A stretch of 64,000 bases of DNA from Aurantimonas sp. 22II-16-19i (GTDB taxonomy: Bacteria; Pseudomonadota; Alphaproteobacteria; Rhizobiales; Rhizobiaceae): positions 1 through 64,000 of the forward strand of contig NZ_AQQS01000028.1 of the NCBI RefSeq assembly GCF_002088275.1. Direction: 5' to 3'. This document shows positions 55,351-62,778 of this stretch, piece after piece. Position numbers and translations under genes: made by a program. The stretch's first letter is position 1. Every line of letters starts with the position of its first letter. The notes beneath the pieces were generated by a model. That model was given only the letters and a program-made list of their open reading frames with translations, had not been told where the DNA came from and did no database searches.

Positions 55351-55367
55351 TAAGAGCAATGCTCTTA
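55351..55367. promoter_or_regulatory. TetR operator 2
   Basis: TAAGAGCAATGCTCTTA is a perfect palindrome with 8-bp arms. It is centred 56 bp from operator 1 and 24 bp before the PspA-like start. The ATG at 55367 overlaps it, so translation from there is unlikely. Confidence 0.8.
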
Positions 55368-55390
55368 TGTCGTCAACTAGAGACCTGACC

Positions 55391-56074
55391 ATGTTCAGAC
55401 TGATGACCACCATCGCCAGGGGACGGGCCCATGAGGCGGCCGAAGACATCGCTGCGCGCAACGCGGCGACCATCCTCGGCCAGCAGATCCGCGAAGCGGC
55501 CAGCGCCCTCGACGATGCCCGCAAGGCCTTCGCCATCGCCGAGGCGGGCCTCGCCCGGGACGAGGTGCAGCTGCAGCGGCTGGACGGGCGGATCGCCGAC
55601 CTCGAGACCCGCGTCGTCGCAGCCATGGGCAAGGGGCTCGAAGGCCTCGCCGGCGAAGGCGCCGAGGAGATCGCCGAGATCGAGGCGGAGCGGGACCTCT
55701 GCCGCAAGGGCGTCGAGCGGCTGCGCGGCGAATTGTCCAGGCGCAAGCCTTATCTGAGGGAATGCGAATCGCGCCTGCGCCGCCTCTGCCGCAGCCGCGA
55801 CCTCGTCTCGGTGCGATCGAGGGTGCATCAGCTCGACGGGCGCACCGGCGCGGCCGGCCTGTCGCGCATCGCCGACGCCGAAAAGACGCTCCAGAGGATC
55901 GAGGACGCCCAGGCCGCCGAGGACGCGGTCATGGCGCGCCAGGGCTGCGGGACCGGATCCTCGACCATCGAGGACAAGCTGGCCGAGGCCGGCTGCGGCC
56001 CTGCCCGGCAAAACTCCGGCGCCGCCGTCATGGAGCGGCTGCGCCAGCGCGCCGGCGGCACCTCCGGGGGGTGA
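55391..56074 (+). CDS. PspA/IM30-like envelope stress protein
   Basis: This 227-residue protein is mainly helical and coiled coil, as in PspA/IM30/Vipp1. The N-terminal segment MFRLMTTIARGRAHEAAEDI is the membrane-binding type, followed by Gln/Ala-rich helices (ILGQQIREAASALDDARKAF core QIREAASALDDARKAF). PspA proteins polymerise on stressed inner membranes and preserve them. It lacks pspF or pspBC partners and is instead controlled by the divergent TetR gene. It is followed by a pentanucleotide repeat and a YiaA-like gene. The C-terminal 50 residues contain unusual cysteines (QGCGTG, AGCGPA). Confidence 0.8.
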   Translation: MFRLMTTIARGRAHEAAEDIAARNAATILGQQIREAASALDDARKAFAIAEAGLARDEVQLQRLDGRIADLETRVVAAMGKGLEGLAGEGAEEIAEIEAERDLCRKGVERLRGELSRRKPYLRECESRLRRLCRSRDLVSVRSRVHQLDGRTGAAGLSRIADAEKTLQRIEDAQAAEDAVMARQGCGTGSSTIEDKLAEAGCGPARQNSGAAVMERLRQRAGGTSGG

Positions 56075-56085
56075 CGCCCTCCCCC

Positions 56086-56128
56086 GACCTGACTTGACCT
56101 GACCTGACCTGACCTGACCTGACCTGAC
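56086..56128. repeat. Pentanucleotide tandem repeat (GACCT)n
   Basis: Eight GACCT units, one altered to GACTT, run from 56086 to 56125, plus a partial GAC. The array lies 12 bp after the PspA-like stop and 43 bp before the YiaA-like start. Slipped-strand copy changes would alter the spacing between the two genes. Confidence 0.85.
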
Positions 56129-56170
56129 GAAGCGATTCCCACTCACCCGACCAAGGACAAGGACATCCCC

Positions 56171-56443
56171 ATGAACGAGATCAAGAGCCTTCCCGGCAGC
56201 GCCTTCTCCCTCTTCACCGTCGTCGCCTTCGTCGTCGCGGCGGGCATGATGGCCGGCGGCATCTACTTCCTGGAGGCGAGCTTCGCCGCCAAGGGCTTCT
56301 ACGCCATGGCCGCGATCATGCTCGTGCACACCACGGTGACCGTGACGAAGACGCTGCGCGACGCCGAGGAGGCGCGCAAGGAAGCCGCCCGGCTGGACGA
56401 ACTCCGCACGGAGAAGATGCTCGGCGGGCTGTCGGGGGCCTGA
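56171..56443 (+). CDS. YiaA/YiaB two-helix domain membrane protein
   Basis: This 90-residue protein has two transmembrane helices (LFTVVAFVVAAGMMAGGIY and GFYAMAAIMLVHTTVTV) and a charged C-terminal helix rich in Glu/Arg (DAEEARKEAARLDELRTEK). The pattern is that of the YiaA/B two-helix family of unknown function. It lies 96 bp after the PspA-like gene with no terminator between, so it may share the TetR-controlled promoter. A joint role in inner-membrane stress is inferred. Confidence 0.8.
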   Translation: MNEIKSLPGSAFSLFTVVAFVVAAGMMAGGIYFLEASFAAKGFYAMAAIMLVHTTVTVTKTLRDAEEARKEAARLDELRTEKMLGGLSGA

Positions 56444-56597
56444 GCACAGGCACTACCGGCGGCGGCGGCCACACGGTGCGCCGACTGCCTCGACCGTCGC
56501 GCGTTCGGCCGAAGGGTCCATGCCCCCACACACCTTTCGGTCCGCGGCAGCGATCCCCCCGGTCGCTGCCGCTCCGCCATTCCGGCCCCTGCCCGCG

Positions 56598-58877
56598 TCA
56601 GCCGTAGCTCGACACCGCCGAGCCGGCCAGCGCCGCGGTGTTGAGGAGGCCGCGCACGGTGACGCCGGGGGTGACGATATGGGCGCGGTTGCCCATGCCC
56701 ATCAGGATCGGGCCGACCTCGAGGCCGCCCGACACCGATTTGAGGATGTTGCGGACCGCGCCGGCCGCGTCGGAATTGGCGTAGACGAGGACGTTCGCCC
56801 GGCCCTCCAGCCGCCCGCCCGGGAACAGCCGGTCGCGCAGCTCGTCGTCGAGGGCGGTGTCGGTGGTCATCTCGCCTTCATAGGCGAAGTCGAGCCGCTT
56901 CTCGTCGAGGATCTTCATCGCGCCGCGCATCACCCGGCCGGACTCGTTGTCGAGGTTGCCGAATTGCGAGCTCGAGCAGAGGGCGATCTTCGGCTCGACG
57001 CCGAAGCGGCGGACATGCCGTGCCGCGGCGATCACCGTCTCGGCCACCTGGCTGGCGTCCGGCGTCATGTGGACATGGGTGTCGGCGATGAACAGCGGGC
57101 CCTTGTCGAGGATGATCAGCGACAGCGCCGCCACAGGATGCAGCATCTCGGTCGAAAGGATCTGGCCGAGATGGCCGAGATGCCAGCGATACTCGCCGAA
57201 GGTGCCGCAGATCATGCTGTCGGCCTCGCCGCGATGCACCATGACGGCGGCAATGGCCGTCGTGTTGGTGCGCATCACGGCGCGGGCGAGATCGGGCGAG
57301 ACGCCGCGCCGACGCATCAGCTCGTAATAGGTGCCCCAGTAGTCGCGGTAGCGCGGATCGTCCTCCGGATTGACGATCTCGAAGTCCTCGCCGGGGCGGA
57401 TCTTCAGCCCCTCGCGCTCGAGCCTTGCGTTGACGACGTCCGGCCGGCCGATGAGGATCGGCCGGTCCTGGGTCTCCTCGACCATCGCCTGGGCGGTGCG
57501 CAGAACCCGCTCGTCCTCGCCCTCGGCAAAGACGATGCTGCGGCGCGAGGCCCGGGCGGCGTCGAAGACGCGGCGCATCACCGAATAGGAGCGGTAGACC
57601 TGGGCGTTCAGCCGGGCGCTGTAGGTTTCGAGGTCGACCGGACGCGTCGCGACGCCGGATTCCATCGCAGCCTTGGCGACGGCATAGGCGATCGTCGGCA
57701 GGAGCCGCGGATCGAAGGGCTTCGGGATGAGGTAGTCCGGCCCGAAGGTCAGGCGCTCGCCGCGATAGGCGTGGCCGACCTCGGCCGACGCGGTCTCCCG
57801 GGCAAGCCCGGCGATCGCCTCGACGCAGGCGAGCTTCATCGCGTCGTTGATCTCGGTGGCGCCGACGTCCAGCGCGCCGCGGAAGATGAAGGGGAAGCAG
57901 AGGACGTTGTTGACCTGGTTGGGATAGTCCGACCGTCCCGTCGCGATCAGCGCGCCGGGCGAGGCCTCGCGGGCCTCCTCCGGCATGATCTCCGGCGTCG
58001 GATTGGCGAGCGCGAAGATGATCGGCCGCTCGGCCATCCGCGCCACCATCTCCTTGGTGAGGAGCCCCGGGCCGGAGACGCCGAGGAAGAGGTCGGCACC
58101 CTCCATGGCTTCGAGCGTGGTGCGCATCTCCGTCTCGCGGGCGAACTCGGCCTTTTCGGGGGAGAGGTCGTTGCGCAGCGTGTGCACCACGCCCTTGGAA
58201 TCGAGCATGGTGATATTTTCGCGCTTGGCCCCCATCACCAGGAACATCTTCAGGCAGGCGATGCCGGCAGCCCCCGCCCCGAGGGCGACGATCCTGATGT
58301 CGGCGATGTCCTTCTTCGCCACCTTCAAAGCGTTGACCGCCGCGGCCGAGGCGACGATCGCCGTGCCGTGCTGGTCGTCGTGGAAGACCGGGATCGACAT
58401 CTTCTCCCGGCAGAGCCGCTCGACGATGAAGCAGTCGGGCGCCTTGATGTCCTCCAGATTGACCGCGCCGAAGGTCGGCTCGAGGCTGGCGACGATCTCG
58501 GCGAGCTTGACGGGATCGGTCTCGTTCACCTCGATGTCGAAGCAGTCGACGCCGGCGAACTTCTTGAACAGGACCGCCTTGCCCTCCATCACGGGCTTGG
58601 ACGCCTGCGCCCCGATATTGCCGAGACCGAGGACGGCCGTGCCATTGGAAATCACGGCGACGAGATTGCCCTTGGCGGTATAGCGGGCGGCGTCGGCGAG
58701 GTTCTTCTGGATTTCGAGGCACGCCTCGGCGACGCCCGGCGAATAGGCGTTGGAGAGATCGCGGCCGGTGGTCATCGGCTTGGTGGCGCGGATCTCCAGC
58801 TTCCCGGGCTTTGGAAACTCGTGATAGTCGAGCGCTTCCTGGCGTTTCGACAGGGGCTTGGCGTCATCGTTCGACAT
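56598..58877 (-). CDS. maeB: NADP-dependent malic enzyme with phosphotransacetylase-like tail (MaeB type)
   Basis: This 759-residue enzyme decarboxylates malate to pyruvate and yields NADPH. The malic domain occupies ~1-165 (LSNAYSPGVAEACLEIQ, then catalytic region VFHDDQHGTAIV). The NAD(P) fold follows (RIVALGAGAAGIACLKMF). Residues ~440-759 form a phosphotransacetylase-like domain (FAEGEDERVLRTAQ, ADTHVHMTPDASQVAETV) that binds acetyl-CoA and regulates activity in rhizobial enzymes. ATG 58877 overlaps the end of the GAPDH-like gene by 14 bp. In Rhizobiales it supports gluconeogenesis from TCA intermediates, in line with fumarate from the nic pathway. Confidence 0.94.
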   Translation of the reverse strand: MSNDDAKPLSKRQEALDYHEFPKPGKLEIRATKPMTTGRDLSNAYSPGVAEACLEIQKNLADAARYTAKGNLVAVISNGTAVLGLGNIGAQASKPVMEGKAVLFKKFAGVDCFDIEVNETDPVKLAEIVASLEPTFGAVNLEDIKAPDCFIVERLCREKMSIPVFHDDQHGTAIVASAAAVNALKVAKKDIADIRIVALGAGAAGIACLKMFLVMGAKRENITMLDSKGVVHTLRNDLSPEKAEFARETEMRTTLEAMEGADLFLGVSGPGLLTKEMVARMAERPIIFALANPTPEIMPEEAREASPGALIATGRSDYPNQVNNVLCFPFIFRGALDVGATEINDAMKLACVEAIAGLARETASAEVGHAYRGERLTFGPDYLIPKPFDPRLLPTIAYAVAKAAMESGVATRPVDLETYSARLNAQVYRSYSVMRRVFDAARASRRSIVFAEGEDERVLRTAQAMVEETQDRPILIGRPDVVNARLEREGLKIRPGEDFEIVNPEDDPRYRDYWGTYYELMRRRGVSPDLARAVMRTNTTAIAAVMVHRGEADSMICGTFGEYRWHLGHLGQILSTEMLHPVAALSLIILDKGPLFIADTHVHMTPDASQVAETVIAAARHVRRFGVEPKIALCSSSQFGNLDNESGRVMRGAMKILDEKRLDFAYEGEMTTDTALDDELRDRLFPGGRLEGRANVLVYANSDAAGAVRNILKSVSGGLEVGPILMGMGNRAHIVTPGVTVRGLLNTAALAGSAVSSYG

Positions 58878-59895
58878 GCGGCGTCTCTCTTCCCTGATGG
58901 TTTCTTCGGGCGATCATGCGGGCCATGTCCAGCATCCGGCACGAAAAGCCCCATTCGTTGTCGTACCAACCGAACACCCTCAGAAGCCCGCCGGCAAGCG
59001 AGGTTTCGGGGCCGGCGACGACGATCGATTCCGGCCGGGCCCTCAGATCGGAGGAGACCAGCGGCCTGTCGATCCAGCCGAAGACCGGCGAGGTCGCGGC
59101 CATGTCGCGCAGCAGCGCGTTGACGGCGTCGACGCTGGCGGAGCGCTCGGTGGCGACGGTGAGGTCGATGGCCGATACGCTGGCGGTGGGCACCCGGATG
59201 GCGCGGGCCTCGATGCGGCCGGCAAGCTCGGGCAGCACCATTCCGATCAGCCGGCCGGCGCTGGTCGTCGTCGGCACCATGGAGAGCGCCGCGGCCCGGC
59301 TGCGCGCCGCATCGCCGCGCGGCTTGTCGACGGTCGGCTGGCTGCCGGTGTAGCAGTGGACGGTGGTCATCTGGCCGGAGACGACGCCGAAAGCCTCGTT
59401 GAGAACCTTCAGGAGCGGCGCCAGGGCGTTGGTCGTGCAGGAGGCGTTGGAGATCACGCGCTCGTCGCCGAGGCGATCCGCGTTGGCGCCGAGGACGAGG
59501 GTCGCGTCGGCGACCTTCGAGGGGCCGGAGATCAGCACGGACCCGGCTCCGGCGCGCAGCCCGCGCTCGACGGTCTCGCGGTCGTCGTTGTGGCCGGTGC
59601 ATTCGAGGACGACGTCGACGCCGGAAAGGTCGAGCGCCGCAATGTCGCGCACCGAGTGGAACGGGATCGCCCGCCCGTCGACGACCAGCATCCCCGGCCG
59701 CGTCTCGACGCTGCCGCGGAACGGCCCGAAGACGCTGTCGTATTCGAACAGATAGGCGCAGGATTCCAGCGGCTCGATGTCGTTGATCAGGACGATCTCG
59801 AGGTCGTCGTTGCCCGCGGCCGCAAGGATCCTCAGGATGGTCCGGCCGATGCGGCCGAAGCCGTTGAGCGCGAGGGTGATGGGTCGAGAGGTCAT
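58864..59895 (-). CDS. Divergent glyceraldehyde-3-phosphate dehydrogenase-family protein
   Basis: This 343-residue protein has the GAPDH fold: NGFGRIGRTILR at residues 11-22, catalytic C153 in SNASCTTNAL and H180 in TTVHCYTG, and WYDNEWGFSCRMLDM at the end. Several canonical positions differ, for example CTTNALAP in place of CTTNCLAP and TGSQPTVDKP in place of TNDQ-LLD. It may be an Epd-like erythrose-4-phosphate or specialised GAPDH. ATG 59895 begins the family sequence; the longer frame to 59946 has no match. It overlaps maeB by 14 bp, so the two are probably co-expressed. Confidence 0.85.
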   Translation of the reverse strand: MTSRPITLALNGFGRIGRTILRILAAAGNDDLEIVLINDIEPLESCAYLFEYDSVFGPFRGSVETRPGMLVVDGRAIPFHSVRDIAALDLSGVDVVLECTGHNDDRETVERGLRAGAGSVLISGPSKVADATLVLGANADRLGDERVISNASCTTNALAPLLKVLNEAFGVVSGQMTTVHCYTGSQPTVDKPRGDAARSRAAALSMVPTTTSAGRLIGMVLPELAGRIEARAIRVPTASVSAIDLTVATERSASVDAVNALLRDMAATSPVFGWIDRPLVSSDLRARPESIVVAGPETSLAGGLLRVFGWYDNEWGFSCRMLDMARMIARRNHQGRETPHVER

Positions 59896-60134
59896 CGTCG
59901 CTTCGATGCAGAGGAGGCCGCGGGAGCCGGCCGTTGGGTCGGGCAACGACCTAGACCGTTTCGCCGCCCGATGTGAAGCCTTCGAGGCGTCTGGGGGACA
60001 TGTTCCGAGGGTTGGCGGGTGTTGAACGGGCCTATGGCTGCGCCCGCCTGGTCACGAAACCGGCGGGCCCGGCATCGCCGCGCCCGGTCATGAACGGGAT
60101 CTGCATTCGGTCGGCGCATGCGTCGATCTTGCTT

Positions 60135-60155
60135 GTAACGACAACTTGTCGCTAC
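60135..60155. promoter_or_regulatory. Palindromic operator before brnT
   Basis: GTAACGACAA (60135-60144) and TTGTCGCTAC (60146-60155) are inverted copies with one mismatch and a single-base centre. It lies ten bases before the brnT start. BrnA antitoxins bind their own promoter with BrnT, so this is the likely operator. Confidence 0.68.
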
Positions 60156-60164
60156 GATATAGGA

Positions 60165-60443
60165 ATGGCGCAAGAGTTCGAATGGGATGAGGACAAGTCG
60201 GCCGCGAACCTTGCGGAGCGCGGTATCGACTTCGCCTTCGCCCGGCGGATCTTTGCCGATCCGGATCGCCTCACGGTGCCGGATACCCGCCACGACTACG
60301 GCGAGGACCGGTTCCTGACAGTCGGACATGTCGAAGGACGCATGTTCGTGGCGGTCTGGACGAAGCGTGGCGACAGAATCCGCATCATCTCGGTTCGCAA
60401 GGCCAATGAGCGCGAAAGAGGACGCTATGGGAAAGACGATTAG
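60165..60443 (+). CDS. brnT: BrnT-family ribonuclease toxin
   Basis: This 92-residue protein matches BrnT, an RNase-like toxin of the RelE fold. The start FEWDEDKSAANLAERGIDFAFA and the end RIRIISVRKANERERGRY are family marks. An AGGA abuts the ATG at 60165, so the ribosome-binding site is poor and the message may have a very short leader. It overlaps brnA by 17 bp. BrnT blocks translation when unneutralised by BrnA. Confidence 0.9.
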   Translation: MAQEFEWDEDKSAANLAERGIDFAFARRIFADPDRLTVPDTRHDYGEDRFLTVGHVEGRMFVAVWTKRGDRIRIISVRKANERERGRYGKDD

Positions 60444-60741
60444 AACGACCCTCGACCTCGGCGATCCGCCGCCTCTCACGGAAGCGGAGCGGGACACGTT
60501 GCGACGCGTCGACGCGATGCCGGAGGAGGCCATCGACTACAGCGAAATCCCCGAACTGGACGCGGCCTTCTGGGCCAGGGCCGAGCAGGCACGGCCCGAC
60601 CGCACGGAGCAGGTGACGCTGCGCATCAAGAAGTCGGTGCTGGACGCCTTCAAGGCGGGCGGGCGGGGCTACCAGACCCGCATCAACGCGGTCCTGGAAT
60701 CCTATGTCCGCGCGATACAGAGTCCCGACCGGGAGCGATGA
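60427..60741 (+). CDS. brnA: BrnA-family antitoxin
   Basis: This protein of about 104 residues has the BrnA features: an N-terminal part with MPEEAIDYSEIPELDAAFWARA and a C-terminal ribbon-helix-helix (QVTLRIKKSVLDAFKAGGRGYQTRINAVL core TLRIKKSVLDAFKAGG). It binds BrnT and represses the operon. ATG 60427 has GAGG six bases upstream; ATG 60406 is also in frame. The acidic N-terminal extension before the usual start is longer than in Brucella BrnA. Confidence 0.9.
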   Translation: MGKTIRTTLDLGDPPPLTEAERDTLRRVDAMPEEAIDYSEIPELDAAFWARAEQARPDRTEQVTLRIKKSVLDAFKAGGRGYQTRINAVLESYVRAIQSPDRER

Positions 60742-60846
60742 GCAAGCCTCGACGGCACTTCGCCATTCACACAACCCGCTGAGATCGCCGGCTGTTTTCG
60801 CGTTTCTGCCTCATATGGATGCAGCCGGGAAAAATGTTCATCGATG

Positions 60847-60877
60847 TCGCTTTTGAAGCGTTCCACTTCGCTTTTGA
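60847..60877. promoter_or_regulatory. Direct repeat of TCGCTTTTGA upstream of soxB
   Basis: TCGCTTTTGA occurs at 60847-60856 and again at 60868-60877, a 21-bp period equal to two helical turns. The surroundings are AT-rich and lie about 60-90 bp before soxB. It may be an activator site for sarcosine or glycine-betaine response. Confidence 0.5.
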
Positions 60878-60935
60878 GTTAGTCAAAAAACCGTCACTCT
60901 GCGCATTGTCGGCGCAGTTTAGCGGGGTTCGAAAT

Positions 60936-62189
60936 ATGCGCCGTTTCTCTCTGAAAAGCCTTCTTCAGGAAGCCGTCTCCGGCCATCAGGGCTGGGAGCG
61001 ACAGTGGCGCGCGCCCGAGCCGAAGAAGGAATACGACGTCGTCATCGTCGGCGGCGGCGGCCATGGGCTCGCGACGGCCTACTACCTCGCCTCCGTCCAT
61101 GGCGTGACCAATGTCGCGGTGCTCGAACGGGGCTGGATCGGCGGCGGCAATACCGGCCGCAACACGACGATCGTGCGCTCGAACTACCTCTTCGATGAAT
61201 CCGCCGGGCTCTACGAGCACGCGATGAAGCTCTGGGAGGGGCTGTCGCAGGAGCTGAACTACAACGTCATGTTCTCCCAGCGCGGCGTCCTCATGCTCGC
61301 GCACAACCATCACGACGTCATCTCCTTCAAGCGCCACGTCTATGCCAACCGGCTGAACGGCATCGACAACGAGTGGCTCACGCCGGAAGAGTGCAAGGCC
61401 TACTGCCCGCCGCTGACGATCTCGCCGGACATCCGCTATCCGGTTCTCGGCGGCGCGCTGCAGCGGCGCGGCGGCACGGCGCGGCACGACGCGGTCGCCT
61501 GGGGCTATGCCCGCGGCGCGGATGCGCGGGGCGTCGACATCATCCAGAACTGCGAGGTCCTCGGCCTGAAGCGCAATCCGGACGGCTCGGTTGCCGGCGT
61601 CGAGACCAGCCGCGGCACCATCGGGGCGAAGCGCGTCGGCGTCGTGGCGGCGGGGCACACCGGCGTCGTCATGGGCCGATTTGGCCTGCGGATGCCGGTC
61701 GAGAGCGTGCCCTTGCAGGCGCTGGTGTCGGAGCCGGTGAAGCCGGTGTTCCCCTGCGTCGTCATGTCGAACGCCGTCCATGCCTACATCTCCCAGTCGG
61801 ACAAGGGCGAGTTGGTGATCGGCGCGGGTACGGACCAGTATGTGTCCTATTCGCAGCAGGGCGGCATCCAGATCATCAACCACACGCTGGATGCGATCTG
61901 CGAGCTGTTTCCGCAGTTCGGCCGGATGCGCATGCTGCGCTCCTGGGGCGGCATCGTCGACGTGACGCCAGACCGCTCGCCGATCCTCGGCAAGACGCCG
62001 ATCCCGGGCCTGTTCGTCAATTGCGGCTGGGGCACCGGCGGCTTCAAGGCGACGCCCGGCTCCGGCCACGTCTTCGCCCATACGCTCGCCACCGGCGAGC
62101 CGCACCCGATCAACGCGCCCTTCAGCCTCGACCGGTTCCGCACCGGGCGGCTGATCGACGAGGCGGCGGCCGCGGCCGTCGCGCATTGA
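60936..62189 (+). CDS. soxB: Sarcosine oxidase beta subunit
   Basis: This 417-residue FAD subunit oxidises sarcosine to glycine, formaldehyde equivalents and hydrogen peroxide within the heterotetrameric enzyme. The FAD motif is [17 protein letters not shown] at about residues 32-48. The region near residue 170 ([20 protein letters not shown]) and the end ([21 protein letters not shown]) match SoxB closely. ATG 60936 gives exactly the usual length; the frame extends to 60819 without homology. It heads soxB-soxD-soxA. A palindromic repeat separates it from soxD. Confidence 0.95.
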   Translation: MRRFSLKSLLQEAVSGHQGWERQWRAPEPKKEYDVVIVGGGGHGLATAYYLASVHGVTNVAVLERGWIGGGNTGRNTTIVRSNYLFDESAGLYEHAMKLWEGLSQELNYNVMFSQRGVLMLAHNHHDVISFKRHVYANRLNGIDNEWLTPEECKAYCPPLTISPDIRYPVLGGALQRRGGTARHDAVAWGYARGADARGVDIIQNCEVLGLKRNPDGSVAGVETSRGTIGAKRVGVVAAGHTGVVMGRFGLRMPVESVPLQALVSEPVKPVFPCVVMSNAVHAYISQSDKGELVIGAGTDQYVSYSQQGGIQIINHTLDAICELFPQFGRMRMLRSWGGIVDVTPDRSPILGKTPIPGLFVNCGWGTGGFKATPGSGHVFAHTLATGEPHPINAPFSLDRFRTGRLIDEAAAAAVAH

Positions 62190-62219
62190 GGGGTGGGTGT
62201 CGTGATTTCAACGGTGCAG

Positions 62220-62383
62220 ACCCCCCTCTGTCCTGCCGGGCATCTCCCCCACAAGGGGGGAGATCGGACCTCGTTCGGGGTCACCGTTCATTCTTCTGAC
62301 GGCGACGCATCAAGGCAGGCGCCGACCTCTCCGATGATCGATCTCCCCCCTTGTGGGGGAGATGCCGGCAGGCAGAGGGGGGT
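62220..62383. repeat. Long inverted repeat of the Rhizobiales intergenic palindrome type
   Basis: Arms at 62220-62266 and 62339-62383 are inverted copies of 47 and 45 bases with two single-base gaps. Typical pieces are CATCTCCCCCACAAGGGGGG and its complement. Similar palindromes are scattered in many Rhizobiales genomes (RIME-like elements). The 72-base centre holds no gene. It sits inside the sox operon. Confidence 0.78.
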
Positions 62384-62458
62384 GCGCCGACGCCGCCGCC
62401 CTCTGATGAACCCGGCCCAACGCCGATCGAGCCCATTTCACTTCGCGAGGGCACCCTC

Positions 62459-62767
62459 ATGCTCCTGATCGACTGCCCCTATTGCGGCCAGCGCCCCGAA
62501 GTGGAGTTCCACTGCGGCGGCGAGGCGCATATCGCCCGGCCCGAGACGCCGACCGCGGTGGAGGACGCCGACTGGGGCTCGTTCCTCTACTACCGCACCA
62601 ACCCCAAGGGCCTCCACGCCGAGCGCTGGCTGCACGGCCATGGCTGCGGGCGCTGGTTCAACGCGCTGCGCGACACGGTGAGCGACGCCTTCGTCGCGAC
62701 CTACGAGATGGGCAAGCCACGGCCGGACCGTGACGCCGCCGCCGCTTCAACACCCTCGAACGCCTGA
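62459..62767 (+). CDS. soxD: Sarcosine oxidase delta subunit
   Basis: This 102-residue protein is the small zinc-binding subunit of heterotetrameric sarcosine oxidase. The ligands are in CPYCGQRPEVEFHCGG (C6, C9, and His/Cys after) and a later GHGCGRWFN. ATG 62459 starts the family sequence LLIDCPYCG. It lies 270 bp after soxB, a gap mostly filled by the inverted repeat, and 11 bp before soxA. Confidence 0.93.
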   Translation: MLLIDCPYCGQRPEVEFHCGGEAHIARPETPTAVEDADWGSFLYYRTNPKGLHAERWLHGHGCGRWFNALRDTVSDAFVATYEMGKPRPDRDAAAASTPSNA

Positions 62768-62778
62768 ACGGGGCCATC

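Noticed and set aside
62220-62383. Insertion sequence or attachment-site interpretation of the sox inverted repeat
   Set aside because: There is no transposase, no flanking target duplication that I can see, and the arms match a known type of extragenic palindrome.
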